DNA of 64,000 nt from Nocardioides sp. L-11A (GTDB taxonomy: Bacteria > Actinomycetota > Actinomycetes > Propionibacteriales > Nocardioidaceae), in assembly GCA_029961745.1 (NCBI GenBank), contig CP124680.1, positions 1,922,001 through 1,986,000 of the forward strand, in the 5' to 3' direction. Position 1 is the stretch's first letter, and every line of letters starts with the position of its first letter. Shown in pieces: positions 8,769-17,517 of this stretch. Both the position numbers and the translations under genes were made by a program. Below the pieces are notes generated by a model. It saw only the letters and a list, made by a program, of their open reading frames with translations, did no database searches and had not been told where the DNA came from.

Positions 8769-10616
8769 ATGCCCACCCTCCGTTCCGCGACGTCCACCTC
8801 GGGCCGCAACATGGCCGGCGCGCGCGCCCTGTGGCGCGCCACCGGCATGACCGACTCGGACTTCGGCAAGCCGATCATCGCCATCGCCAACTCGTTCACC
8901 GAGTTCGTCCCCGGTCACGTCCACCTGCGTGATCTCGGCAAGATCGTCGCGGAGTCCGTCGTCGCCAACGGCGGCGTCGCCAAGGAGTTCAACACCATCG
9001 CGGTCGACGACGGCATCGCGATGGGGCACGGCGGCATGCTCTACTCCCTGCCGAGCCGCGAGCTGATCGCGGACGCGGTCGAGTACATGGTCCAGGCGCA
9101 CTGCGCCGATGCCATCGTGTGCATCTCCAACTGCGACAAGATCACCCCCGGCATGCTGCTGGCCGCCCTGCGGCTCAACATCCCCGTCGTGTTCGTCTCC
9201 GGCGGTCCGATGGAGGCCGGCAAGACGGTCGCCATCGAGGGCATCGTGCACAGCAAGCTCGACCTGGTCGACGCGATGTCGGCGTCGGCCAACGACGCGG
9301 TCAGCGACGAGCAGCTCGACGTCATCGAGCGCTCGGCCTGCCCGACCTGCGGCTCGTGCTCGGGCATGTTCACCGCCAACTCGATGAACTGCCTCACCGA
9401 GGCGATCGGGCTGTCGCTGCCGGGCAACGGCTCGACGCTGGCGACCCACGCCAAGCGCCGCGCGCTGTTCGAGGAGGCCGGCCGGGTCGTCATGGACCTG
9501 TGCCGCCGCTACTACGACGGCGACGACGAGTCGGTGCTGCCGCGCAATATCGCCACCCGCGAGGCCTTCGAGAACGCCGTCGCCCTCGACGTCGCGATGG
9601 GCGGCTCGACCAACACCGTGCTCCACCTGCTGGCCGCGGCCCGCGAGGCCGAGCTCGACTTCGACGTCCACGACATCGACGCGATCTCGCGCCGGGTGCC
9701 GTGCCTGTCCAAGGTCGCGCCCAACTCGCCGAAGTTCCACATGGAGGACGTCCACCGCGCCGGCGGCATCCCGGCCCTGCTCGGCGAGCTGCGCCGCGGC
9801 GGCGCGCTCCACGAGAACGTCCACTCGGTGCACTCGCCTGATCTCGACAGCTGGCTGGGCCGCTGGGACATCCGTGGGGAGAGCCCGTCGGCCGAGGCGC
9901 TGGAGCTGTTCCAAGCGGCACCGGGCGGCGTCCGCACGACCGAGCCGTTCTCCACCGACAACCGCTGGGGCGAGCTCGACACCGATGCCGCCGAGGGCTG
10001 CATCCGCGACATCGAGCACGCCTACTCCGCCGACGGCGGGCTGGCGATCCTCAGCGGCAACGTCGCGGTCGACGGCTGCGTCGTCAAGACCGCCGGCGTG
10101 GCCGAGGAGGCGCTGGTCTTCCATGGCACCGCGATCGTCTTCGAGTCCCAGGACGCCGCCGTCGAGGGGATCCTCGGCAAGCGGGTCGAGGCCGGGCACG
10201 TCGTCGTCATCCGCTACGAGGGCCCCAAGGGCGGCCCCGGCATGCAGGAGATGCTCTACCCGACGGCCTTCCTCAAGGGCCGGGGGCTGGGCGCGAAGTG
10301 CGCGCTCATCACCGACGGCCGGTTCTCCGGCGGCACGAGCGGCCTCTCGATCGGGCACATCTCGCCCGAGGCGGCCGGTGGCGGCCTGATCGCGCTGATC
10401 GAGGACGGCGACCCGATCTCGATCGACATCCCCAACCGCAGCATCCACCTCGACGTCGACGACCACGTCCTCGCCGAGCGCCGGGTGCTGCAGGAGAAGC
10501 GCGACAAGCCCTACACGCCGCTCGACCGCGACCGCCTGGTCTCGGCCGCGCTGCGGGCCTACGCGTCGATGGCGACCGCCGCCTCCGACGGCGCCTACCG
10601 CCGCGTCCCGGACTGA
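8769..10616 (+). CDS. ilvD: Dihydroxy-acid dehydratase
   Basis: IlvD converts 2,3-dihydroxy-isovalerate and -methylvalerate into the 2-keto acids, the third common step of valine, leucine and isoleucine synthesis. At 615 residues it has the length of the long E. coli-type enzyme. Visible signatures: [12 protein letters not shown] (residues 118-129), [11 protein letters not shown] (191-201) supplying Fe-S cluster Cys, [12 protein letters not shown], and the C-terminal ITDGRFSGG motif. It stands alone here, away from ilvBNC. Unlike ilvB it has no leader peptide: the start codon follows a TAGCCT box by 6 nt. Confidence 0.97.
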   Translation: MPTLRSATSTSGRNMAGARALWRATGMTDSDFGKPIIAIANSFTEFVPGHVHLRDLGKIVAESVVANGGVAKEFNTIAVDDGIAMGHGGMLYSLPSRELIADAVEYMVQAHCADAIVCISNCDKITPGMLLAALRLNIPVVFVSGGPMEAGKTVAIEGIVHSKLDLVDAMSASANDAVSDEQLDVIERSACPTCGSCSGMFTANSMNCLTEAIGLSLPGNGSTLATHAKRRALFEEAGRVVMDLCRRYYDGDDESVLPRNIATREAFENAVALDVAMGGSTNTVLHLLAAAREAELDFDVHDIDAISRRVPCLSKVAPNSPKFHMEDVHRAGGIPALLGELRRGGALHENVHSVHSPDLDSWLGRWDIRGESPSAEALELFQAAPGGVRTTEPFSTDNRWGELDTDAAEGCIRDIEHAYSADGGLAILSGNVAVDGCVVKTAGVAEEALVFHGTAIVFESQDAAVEGILGKRVEAGHVVVIRYEGPKGGPGMQEMLYPTAFLKGRGLGAKCALITDGRFSGGTSGLSIGHISPEAAGGGLIALIEDGDPISIDIPNRSIHLDVDDHVLAERRVLQEKRDKPYTPLDRDRLVSAALRAYASMATAASDGAYRRVPD

Positions 10617-10635
10617 TCGGGACTGAGCGAGCGCG

Positions 10636-11601
10636 ATGGGCAAGGTGCATGAGCGGGTCGAGGGACGCCTGCGCGCCTTCGTCGAGCGGCAGCACGTCTT
10701 CTTCGTGGGGACGGCGCCGCTGGCCGGCGACGGCCACGTCAACGTCTCTCCGCGCGGCATCCCCGGCACGTTCGGGTTGCTCGACGAGCGCACCTTCGCC
10801 TGGGTCGACACGTCGGGCAGCGGCAGTGAGACCATCGCCCACCTGCGTGAGAACGGGCGCATCGTCGTCATGTTCTGCGCCTTCGACGGTGCACCGAATG
10901 TCGTCCGCTTCCACGGCCGCGGGCGGGTCGTGACGCGCTACGACGAGGGGTACGCCGAGCTCGCGGCCCGCTTCGTCGACCTGCCCGGCGCCCGCGCGGT
11001 GATCGTGGTCGACATCGACCGCGTCTCCGACGCCTGCGGCTACGGCGTCCCGCTCATGGACTACGCCGGCGAGCGCGACCTCCTCCCGCGGTACTTCCGG
11101 CGCAAGGGGGTCGAGGGCTCCGCCGACTACCGGCGCCGCAAGAACCGCACGAGCATCGACGGGCTGCCGGCCTACGACTACGACCCGCTCGACGAGTGGG
11201 CGACCCTCGACGGGCTCGGCCGGATCCGCGAGCGCCTCGCCGCGCAGATCGACGACTGGACGTACCCGATGTCCTTCGGGCTCGCTCTCGACGGCGAGCT
11301 CGGCCACGTCAACCTCCCCGGCGGCCAGCACCGGCTGGCCGCCGTCGTGCTCGCCACCGTGCTCAAGCACGACGGCTCGACCGCGACCATCGCGGTCAGT
11401 CCGCAGCAGCTGAGCGAGGCGATCACCGCCTTGGCGCCCGCGACCGCGTGCACCGAGGTCGACCACCCCAACCTCGCCGCGTGGCGGGCCCTCCGCGACG
11501 CGTACGACGAGCGCGGCGGTGTGATCACCGCGGTGTTCGTGCGGGATGGGGCGGACCCGGTGACCTCCCCGGTCGACGCCGACCTGCGCGGGCGCTGGTG
11601 A
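10636..11601 (+). CDS. PNPOx-like flavin/heme-binding split-barrel protein with an extra C-terminal domain
   Basis: A 321-residue protein. Residues 1-185 form a pyridoxamine-5'-phosphate-oxidase-like split barrel (GHVNVSPRG, TFAWVDTSGSGSET, NGRIVVMFCAF, GYGVPLMDY), typical of small actinobacterial stand-alone proteins of about 190 aa. The open frame continues without a stop into about 130 more residues (starting near LDEWATLDGLGRIRERL and containing GHVNLPGGQHRLAAV) that I do not recognise; this second part looks like a separate alpha/beta domain. It starts 20 bp after ilvD and shares a GTGA overlap with the next gene. The activity is unknown. Confidence 0.75.
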   Translation: MGKVHERVEGRLRAFVERQHVFFVGTAPLAGDGHVNVSPRGIPGTFGLLDERTFAWVDTSGSGSETIAHLRENGRIVVMFCAFDGAPNVVRFHGRGRVVTRYDEGYAELAARFVDLPGARAVIVVDIDRVSDACGYGVPLMDYAGERDLLPRYFRRKGVEGSADYRRRKNRTSIDGLPAYDYDPLDEWATLDGLGRIRERLAAQIDDWTYPMSFGLALDGELGHVNLPGGQHRLAAVVLATVLKHDGSTATIAVSPQQLSEAITALAPATACTEVDHPNLAAWRALRDAYDERGGVITAVFVRDGADPVTSPVDADLRGRW

Positions 11602-12560
11602 CTCCTCCGCACCGCGTGGCCGCGGTCGTCATCGTGGCGCTGGCGCTGCTGCTGGCGGCCTTCACCGACCCCGGGCACGGCTCCCGGGACGACTCCGGCG
11701 TGCTGCGGCTGCTGACCGGACCGGCGCCCGCGTCCCAGGAGGCGGATCCGGAGGCGTCACCGGAAGCCGGCGCGGGCGCAGCCCGCTGGCGCAGCGAGCG
11801 GGTGCTTCCGGACCGCGGGATGCTGGTGGCCTACTACGGCACCCCCGGCACCGGTGCGCTCGGCGTCCTGGGAGAGACCGCTCCGCGCAAGGCGTTCCGG
11901 CGGCTGATGCGGGCGGCCCGCCCGTTCGAGCGCCCGGGCCGACCGGTGCGCCCGGTGTTCGAGCTGATCGTCAGCATCGCCGATGCCCATCCGGGCAAGG
12001 ACGGAGACTTCAGCCACGACGTGCGCAAGGCTCAGGTCCGCCGGTACGTCGACGCGGCCCGTGAGCTCGGCGCGCTGCTCGTCCTCGACCTCCAGACCGG
12101 CCGCTCCGACTTCCTGTCCGTGGCGCAGCGCTGGTCGTGGGCGCTCGAGGAGCCCCACGTCGGGCTGGCGATCGACCCCGAGTGGCGGATGCGCCGTCAC
12201 CAGGTGCCCGGGCGGGTGATCGGCGGTGTCGGCGCGGCCGAGGTCAACCGGACCAGCGCCTGGCTGGCTGACCTCGTCGTCGCTCACGACCTGCCCGAGA
12301 AGGTGTTCATCGTCCACCAGTTCCGCACCTCGATGGTGCGTCACATCGGGCGGATCGAGCCGCGCGACGGCCTCCAGTTGATCCAGCACGTCGACGGCTT
12401 CGGCACCCGTGGCCAGAAGCTCGACACCTATCGGGCAGTGGCCCGCCCCGATCTCTTCGCCATGGGCTTCAAGCTGTTCTACGACGAGGACGTGAACCGC
12501 ATGGGCGCAAAGGCGGTCCACCAGATCCGGCCGCGCGTGCGGTTCGTGTCCTACCAGTGA
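11598..12560 (+). CDS. Exported protein of unknown function, TIM-barrel-like
   Basis: A 320-residue protein starting at GTG 11598, overlapping the previous stop by 4 bp (GTGA), so translation is probably coupled. One N-terminal hydrophobic segment (residues 6-21) acts as a signal or anchor, followed by a low-complexity linker rich in Ala/Glu/Ser. The rest alternates strands and helices: MLVAYYGTPG, PVFELIVSIADAHPG, LGALLVLDLQTG, VGLAIDPEWRM, KVFIVHQFRTSM, LFAMGFKLFYDED. That resembles an (alpha/beta)8 barrel with acidic residues at strand ends, but no known glycosidase motif is recognised. It probably acts outside the membrane. Confidence 0.7.
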   Translation: MTPPHRVAAVVIVALALLLAAFTDPGHGSRDDSGVLRLLTGPAPASQEADPEASPEAGAGAARWRSERVLPDRGMLVAYYGTPGTGALGVLGETAPRKAFRRLMRAARPFERPGRPVRPVFELIVSIADAHPGKDGDFSHDVRKAQVRRYVDAARELGALLVLDLQTGRSDFLSVAQRWSWALEEPHVGLAIDPEWRMRRHQVPGRVIGGVGAAEVNRTSAWLADLVVAHDLPEKVFIVHQFRTSMVRHIGRIEPRDGLQLIQHVDGFGTRGQKLDTYRAVARPDLFAMGFKLFYDEDVNRMGAKAVHQIRPRVRFVSYQ

Positions 12561-12582
12561 GCCAGCGGTGAGCGGAGAGACG

Positions 12583-13296
12583 ATGAGCGCGACCAACGAG
12601 TACGGCCAGGGTGTCGGCGCGGCGGTGCCCGGCTGGGAGCCCCGGCCGCGCCCGGAGCCGGTCCTGCTCCAGGGCCGCCACGTCACCGTCGAGCCGCTGA
12701 GCTCCGCCCGGTACGCCGAGCTCTTCGCCGCGACCTGCGGCGACGGCGATGCCGACCTGTGGACCTACCGGCCGATCCCGCGCCCGGGCACGCTGCCGGA
12801 GCTGTGGATGCACCTCGCCGCGCACCTCGACGACCCGGCGCTGGTGACCTTCGCGCTGGTCCCGCTGGAGGGTGACGCGGCGGGTACGGCGGCCGGCATC
12901 GCGTCGTACCTCAGGATCGAGCCGGCCCACGGCCAGGTCGAGGTGGGCGGCGTCCTCTTCGGCCGCGCGCTCCAGCGCACCCGCGCCGCGACCGAGGCGA
13001 TCCACCTGCTGATGAGACACGCGTTCGACGACCTCGGCTACCGGCGCTTCGAGTGGAAGTGCGACAGCCGCAACGAGCCGTCGCGGCGGGCCGCGCGGCG
13101 GCTCGGGTTCGTCGAGGAGGGCCGGTTCCGCAACCACATGGTGACGCAGGGACGCAACCGCGACACGGACTGGTTCTCGGTCATCGACACCGACTGGCCC
13201 GCCGTCCGCACCGCCCACGAGCAGTGGCTGGACCCCGCGAACTTCGACGCCGCGGGTCGGCAGCGCCGCCGCCTCGGCGAGCTCACGGCGTCGTAG
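12583..13296 (+). CDS. GNAT acetyltransferase, RimJ/RimL type
   Basis: A 237-residue acetyltransferase of the RimJ/RimL class that acetylates N-termini or small amines with acetyl-CoA. Visible: HVTVEPLSSARYAELF at the N-terminus, the strand EVGGVLFGRALQRTRAATEA (acetyl-CoA-binding strand and helix) and YRRFEWKCDSRNEPSRRAARRLGF, the hallmark of this class. ATG 12583 is preferred because GGAGAG lies 5 nt upstream; a GTG at 12568 would add five residues. Its 3' end overlaps the convergent lipase gene by 14 bp. Confidence 0.85.
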   Translation: MSATNEYGQGVGAAVPGWEPRPRPEPVLLQGRHVTVEPLSSARYAELFAATCGDGDADLWTYRPIPRPGTLPELWMHLAAHLDDPALVTFALVPLEGDAAGTAAGIASYLRIEPAHGQVEVGGVLFGRALQRTRAATEAIHLLMRHAFDDLGYRRFEWKCDSRNEPSRRAARRLGFVEEGRFRNHMVTQGRNRDTDWFSVIDTDWPAVRTAHEQWLDPANFDAAGRQRRRLGELTAS

Positions 13297-15097
13297 CGCA
13301 GTTCGGCCGCGACGGGCGCTCCGCGAGGCGGTCCTGGGTCCAGGCCACGACATCGTCGTCGAGCGGCGAGCCGGCCTCGAGCACGCTCATGTGGGTGCCG
13401 CCGGGGTAGCCGTGGAACTCGACGTCGGTGCCCCGGGCGCACAGGTCGGCGACGTAGTCCTGGTTGATCCCGAACGCGATGACCTCGTCCTGCTCACCCT
13501 GACCGACGAAGAGCGGCGCCGCCCAGGGCCCGGTCGGGATGTTCTCCGTCAGGCGCTGGCCGAAGCGGCCATCGAGTGCGCCCGGGCGGACCAGCGGGGT
13601 GTCGCGGGCGACCGAGAGCCCGGTCAGGATGGTGACGAGCGTGCCTCCCTCGTCGGTGCAGCGGGACGCGGCCTCCCGGATCAGGGTCCCCGCCGAGCGC
13701 GGCGCGGCGTCGGTCAGGGTGAGGTCGGCGTAGTAGTCGGCATACGCTTGCGTCACGAAGGCGATGCCCAGGCTCGCGCCCGGCGCGCCGGGTCGGGCGA
13801 CCACCCGGTCGGCGATGGCCCGCGGGTTGCTGGCGGGAGACAGCGCCGCCGTACCCACGACGTCGAGGTCCGGTGCGTACGACGGCGCGAGCTGGCCGGC
13901 CCACAGTGCGCCGTGCCCGCCCTGGGAGTGCCCCCAGACCACGGTCCGGCCGTCGAGCTCCACGCCCTCGACCTGGCCGGCGGCGCGCGCCGCGTCGAGG
14001 ACGGCCCGGCCCTCGCCCTGACCGATGAGGTACGGCATGGCGCCCTCCGCGCCCATCCCCGGGTAGTCGCTCGACACGAACGCCCAACCCAGCTCGGCGA
14101 GACGGTCGGCACCGGGCTGGTGGTCGGAGGTGAGCACGTCGGGGCCGGTCGACGGCGCGCAGGCTCGGGCGATACCGACCGTGCCGTGCGCCCAGGTGAC
14201 GAGGGGGAGCGGGCCTGTCACCCGCTCGGGCACGGCGAGGACGCCCGTGCTGGGGACGATCCGGCCCTCCGCATCGGTGGTCGTGTAGTAGATCCGGGTG
14301 CCGGTCATGCCCCGCGGCAGGTCGCCGTCGTACGGAGCGGTGCGGATCAGCACGCCCGGCTCGTCGGGCAGCGCCGCGGGCGTGTCGTAGAACCCGTCGA
14401 GCACCGGTGCCCCGTCCCGCAGCGTGTGGCTGACCCAGGCGGTCCCGCCCGCGGCCACCAGGACGGCGGTCGCCAGCACGACCCGCACCGCGGTCCGCGG
14501 ACGGCCGTGGTCGCGCCGCCGGGGACCGACCAGCGCGCGGACCAGGAGGGATGCACCGAAGACGGCGGTCCGGCCGCCGAACAGGACGCCGACGACGATG
14601 AGGGTCGCGTCGGGCCAGGTCAGGGCCAGGACGCCGAAGACGATCTCGGCGCCGCCGAGCAGCGCGCCCACGGCGTGCGCCCAGGACCGGCTGCGGGCGA
14701 ACCGGAGCACCCCGAGACCGCCGGCGACCAGCAGCACGACCCCCGCGGCGGGCGCGAAGAGGTCGACGTCGCGGCCCCACCACACCAGCCCGGTCAGCCC
14801 GGCCAGCAGCCACCAGGCCCCGGTGGCGAGCCGGAGCCGATCGACGCCCGGCGGGTGGTCGGGATCGTCGGGGCGGCCGGTGAGCTCGGCCAGACCGGAC
14901 AGCAGGCAGCTCGCGGCGAGGTAGATCCCCAGGAACCCGACCGCGGTGAGCGGCCGGACGAACAGGAAGAGGCCGAGGACGACCAGCACGGCGCCGACGG
15001 CGGCGAGCACCCCGCGGGGCGCCCCCGCGACCAGCCAGGGGACCGCCCGGAAGCGGCTCCGAGGCAGGGATACGGGCTCAGTGGGACCGGTCGTCAC
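13283..15097 (-). CDS. Membrane-anchored secretory-lipase-type hydrolase with N-terminal HdeD-like domain
   Basis: A 604-residue two-part protein. Residues 1-215 contain about six or seven hydrophobic helices in paired Gly-rich repeats as in DUF308/HdeD proteins. After a further TM (about 205-225) comes an alpha/beta hydrolase of the LIP (secretory lipase) family: TWAHGTVGIARACAPS near residue 300, FVSSDYPGMG, nucleophile elbow GHSQGGHG near residue 395, Asp in GQGEQDEVI and His in GGTHMSVLEA. The hydrolase domain most likely faces outward and acts on esters or lipids. No anchoring role has been shown for the HdeD-like part; the fusion is unusual. Confidence 0.8.
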   Translation of the reverse strand: MTTGPTEPVSLPRSRFRAVPWLVAGAPRGVLAAVGAVLVVLGLFLFVRPLTAVGFLGIYLAASCLLSGLAELTGRPDDPDHPPGVDRLRLATGAWWLLAGLTGLVWWGRDVDLFAPAAGVVLLVAGGLGVLRFARSRSWAHAVGALLGGAEIVFGVLALTWPDATLIVVGVLFGGRTAVFGASLLVRALVGPRRRDHGRPRTAVRVVLATAVLVAAGGTAWVSHTLRDGAPVLDGFYDTPAALPDEPGVLIRTAPYDGDLPRGMTGTRIYYTTTDAEGRIVPSTGVLAVPERVTGPLPLVTWAHGTVGIARACAPSTGPDVLTSDHQPGADRLAELGWAFVSSDYPGMGAEGAMPYLIGQGEGRAVLDAARAAGQVEGVELDGRTVVWGHSQGGHGALWAGQLAPSYAPDLDVVGTAALSPASNPRAIADRVVARPGAPGASLGIAFVTQAYADYYADLTLTDAAPRSAGTLIREAASRCTDEGGTLVTILTGLSVARDTPLVRPGALDGRFGQRLTENIPTGPWAAPLFVGQGEQDEVIAFGINQDYVADLCARGTDVEFHGYPGGTHMSVLEAGSPLDDDVVAWTQDRLAERPSRPNCATTP

Positions 15098-15124
15098 CCG
15101 ACGAACCTAGTGGGCCGGTTCGGA

Positions 15125-16093
15125 TCAGCGGCCGAGAACGTTCAGCACCGACTCGGCCTGCGCCCGCGCGCCGGCGGAGTTCGGGTGGGCGGGCACCGCC
15201 ACGGCCAGGTCGTTGAGCGAGAGCACGCCGAGCCCCTCGACGTACCTCGTGCGGGGGCCGGTGCAGACGTGGTGGCCGGTGCTGAGCGGGTGGGTGTCGA
15301 CCAGCTCGGCGCCGCCGCGCTCCGCGGCTCGGGCGAGCATCTCGTTGAGCCGGGCGAAGGTGTCGTGGAGGTAGGCCATGTCGGCGTTCGTGATCGGGAC
15401 CACGGGCCAGCAGCCGCGCTTCGGGATCGCGTCGAGGTAGTTGACCAGGAGGACCCGGGCCTCGGGCGAGCGGCGGTGGATCTCGGTGAGCGCGGCGACG
15501 ACCTTGTCCTCGGATGCGGCGATGTTCTGCGCCAGCCGGTCTACGCCGCCGCGGGTGAAGCGCTTCGCGCAGGCGCCCAGCGGGGGCTGTGCGAGGTCGA
15601 CGAGCGGCAGCACGTCCGGCAGGGGGAGGGGTCGGGTGGGGACCCCGATCGGGGTCAGCGAGATGCAGGACATCGCACCGCTCGCGATCCCGGCGTCGTT
15701 GCCGCCGATGCCGACGGTCACCAGGTCGGTGGTCGGCGTGAGCCGGTCGAACTGCGGTGGGTTGACGCCGCCGAGCGGCAGTCGCTGCGGCTGCGTGAAG
15801 TCGTCGGTCGTCGCGGAGCCGCAGGTCGCGTCCCGGAAGGTCGTGACGCCGAGCCGGCGGGCGACGAGCTTCGGGTAGTTGCGGTGGGACTGCGCACAGT
15901 CGATCGGCGCGTGCGTCGCGTCGGGCAGACCGTCCCGGTCGAGCAGGACGACGTCGGCGGACCACGAGTCGCCGAGGGCGACGTACTCGTCGTAGCCCGG
16001 CTCGGCCACGGCCCGCGTCGGTGGGGTGAGGGCCAGGGCCGAGACGGCCAGCGCAAGGAGTCCGAGCAGAGCGGAGGCACGACGGGGGAGCAT
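15125..16093 (-). CDS. Secreted SGNH/GDSL esterase
   Basis: A 322-residue exported esterase. A signal peptide (MLPRRASALLGLLALAVSAL, cleavage near residue 30) precedes block I VALGDSWSAD with the Ser nucleophile (residue 43), block III VGIGGNDAG, and block V ELVDTHPLSTGHH with the Asp and His. The acidic loop with paired Cys (CAQSHRNYP, DATCGSATT, CISLTP, GACAKRF) is typical of Streptomyces-like secreted lipases/phospholipases with disulfides. It acts outside the cell on esters; the substrate is unknown. It lies 27 bp from the lipase gene on the same strand, so two secreted hydrolases may form one operon. Confidence 0.88.
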   Translation of the reverse strand: MLPRRASALLGLLALAVSALALTPPTRAVAEPGYDEYVALGDSWSADVVLLDRDGLPDATHAPIDCAQSHRNYPKLVARRLGVTTFRDATCGSATTDDFTQPQRLPLGGVNPPQFDRLTPTTDLVTVGIGGNDAGIASGAMSCISLTPIGVPTRPLPLPDVLPLVDLAQPPLGACAKRFTRGGVDRLAQNIAASEDKVVAALTEIHRRSPEARVLLVNYLDAIPKRGCWPVVPITNADMAYLHDTFARLNEMLARAAERGGAELVDTHPLSTGHHVCTGPRTRYVEGLGVLSLNDLAVAVPAHPNSAGARAQAESVLNVLGR

Positions 16094-16155
16094 GTTCTCC
16101 CCAACGACCGAGTGTGACGACGGTCACTGTCGGAGGGGTCTGCTTGGGTCGCCCC

Positions 16156-16572
16156 ATGGACCCCAGGATCAGCTTCATCACCCTCGCCGTGGACGACCTC
16201 GACGCCAGCCGGCGCTTCTACCGCGACGGTCTGGGCTGGACTCCCGAGCTCGACGTGCCGGGTGAGGTGCTGATGTTCCGCACGGGCCAGCTCCTCGTCC
16301 TGTCCTTGTGGGAGCGCGGTCATTTCGAGGCCGAGGTGGGGGCGACCATGACCGGTCCCGGCGTCGCGCCGCTGACCATCGCCCACAACCTGCCCACGCC
16401 TGCGGGTGTCGACGAGGTGCTCGAGGCGGCGCGCGCGGCCGGCGCGTCGGTCGTGCACCCCGCCGTGCAGCGTGACTGGGGCGGCTATTCCGGCTACTTC
16501 GCCGATCCCGACGGCTACCGGTGGGAGATCGCCTACAACCCGGGACCGGTCGGAGAGGTGGTCCTGCCCTGA
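16156..16572 (+). CDS. VOC-family protein (glyoxalase/bleomycin-resistance fold)
   Basis: A 138-residue VOC protein. Start ATG 16156 gives the canonical opening MDPRISFITLAVDDLDASRRF. The second half ends with YSGYFADPDGYRWEIAYNPG, the usual VOC strand carrying a metal-site Glu. It could be a glyoxalase-like lyase, dioxygenase or binding protein. The N-terminal extension available from GTG 16114 is not VOC-like and is rejected. It is divergent from the esterase gene. Confidence 0.85.
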   Translation: MDPRISFITLAVDDLDASRRFYRDGLGWTPELDVPGEVLMFRTGQLLVLSLWERGHFEAEVGATMTGPGVAPLTIAHNLPTPAGVDEVLEAARAAGASVVHPAVQRDWGGYSGYFADPDGYRWEIAYNPGPVGEVVLP

Positions 16573-16650
16573 GGGCGGCCGCCACCAGCTCGTGGCTCGC
16601 GTTGACCCGGCGTTGACTCCGTGCCGGGGCGTGCGTCCACACTGGAAGAC

Positions 16651-17281
16651 GTGACGGACAGCTCGGCGGGCGACCTGCTGACCGGTGTCGTCGGCAGCCT
16701 GATCGCCGACATCGGCGCCGGCCGGGCGCCGGCGCTGGCCGACGAGGTCGACGCCGTCCACCGGCTCCGGACGTCGGTGCGGCGGCTCCGCAACGTGCTG
16801 GCCGGGTTCGACCGTCAGGTGAGGCGGCGGCCGGCGCGCGTGCTGCGCGACCGCCTCGCGTCGTACGGTGCGCTCTTGGGTGTCGGGCGCGATCTCGAGG
16901 TGCGCGCGGCGGACTGCCGCCGGGTGCAGGCGGAGGTCGGGCGCCGCGATCTCGAGCCGGTGCGCCTCGCTCCACTGCTCGCGGCCGGCGCCGGTGCCCA
17001 CGCGGTGCTGGTCGATTGGCACGCCAGTCCGGACGCCGAGACGCTCGGCCGCCTGCTGGACGACTGGGCGGCGCGCGGCGTGCCGCTGACCTCGCGTGCC
17101 GATCGGCCGGTCGCGACGGAGCCGGCTCGGCGCGCATCGCGACGCGCTGCTGCTCGCCGGGCACCTCGGGTCGGCGGGTGCGCCGGCCGTCGTCGTCGCC
17201 CACGTCGAGGCGGGTGCGAGCCGCGCCCTCGACGGCCTTGCGGAGGCGCTGGCGGCGCTCCGCGCGGAGGACGAGATCTGA
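16651..17281 (+). pseudogene. CHAD-domain protein, frameshifted near the 3' end
   Basis: GTG 16651 (after GGAAGA) starts a protein with the CHAD hallmark HRLRTSVRRLRNVLAGFD near residue 32 and GVGRDLEVRAADC near residue 78; conserved His/Arg of CHAD domains bind polyphosphate or other polyanions. After about residue 150 the frame turns into Arg-rich nonsense, while the next frame (17096-17281) resumes with GAHRDALLLAGHLGSAG and a helical end finishing LRAEDEI. A one-base change between about 17100 and 17140 joins the two into a protein of about 209 residues. It is short for a CHAD protein, so the gene is either decayed or mis-sequenced. Confidence 0.65.
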
Positions 17282-17320
17282 GACCGGCGTCTTGCGATCT
17301 GGGACGAAGTGCGACACTGG

Positions 17321-17350
17321 TTCGACGGCACGACGTGCGGCGGCTACGGT
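17321..17350 (+). promoter_or_regulatory. Promoter of the ilvBNC leader
   Basis: TTCGAC (17321-17326) and TACGGT (17345-17350) with an 18-bp spacer. The -10 ends 6 nt before the ATG of the leader peptide, so the leader mRNA itself is probably leaderless. Confidence 0.45.
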
Positions 17351-17356
17351 GAGTCC

Positions 17357-17398
17357 ATGCTTGACCTGATTCTCGTACCCTCCGGACGCGCCAGCTGA
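17357..17398 (+). CDS. ilvBNC leader peptide MLDLILVPSGRAS
   Basis: A 13-codon open frame placed at the right spot for attenuation. Codons 2-7 read Leu-Asp-Leu-Ile-Leu-Val, four or five of them for the end products of the pathway, and include CTT, ATT and GTA, which are rare in this GC-rich DNA. Ribosome stalling here when a branched-chain aminoacyl-tRNA is scarce would change folding of the downstream hairpins. It is too short to be detected as a normal gene. Confidence 0.75.
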   Translation: MLDLILVPSGRAS

Positions 17399-17471
17399 GC
17401 CTGACCAGGACTTCCGTCAGACGAACGCCAGCGCGTCCACCCCTCGTTGCCCAGCAACCGAGGGGTTTTTT
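17384..17471 (+). terminator. ilvBNC transcription attenuator
   Basis: Segment GGACGCGC (17384-17391), in the last codons of the leader, can pair with GCGCGTCC (17431-17438). A small stem CTGAC/GTCAG lies at 17401-17420. The terminator proper has arms CCCCTCG-TTGC (17440-17450) and GCAA-CGAGGGG (17454-17465, one bulge), followed by six T (17466-17471). The stem 17384/17431 ends just before the terminator, so translation of the leader should decide which structure forms. Confidence 0.75.
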
Positions 17472-17517
17472 GTTGAGTACGACGTAGCCACCACAGCAGA
17501 GACAAGGAACGACTCGG

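Noticed and set aside
17357..17471. T-box riboswitch before ilvBNC
   Set aside because: No T-box sequence or specifier stem is seen; a leader peptide with control codons explains the site better.
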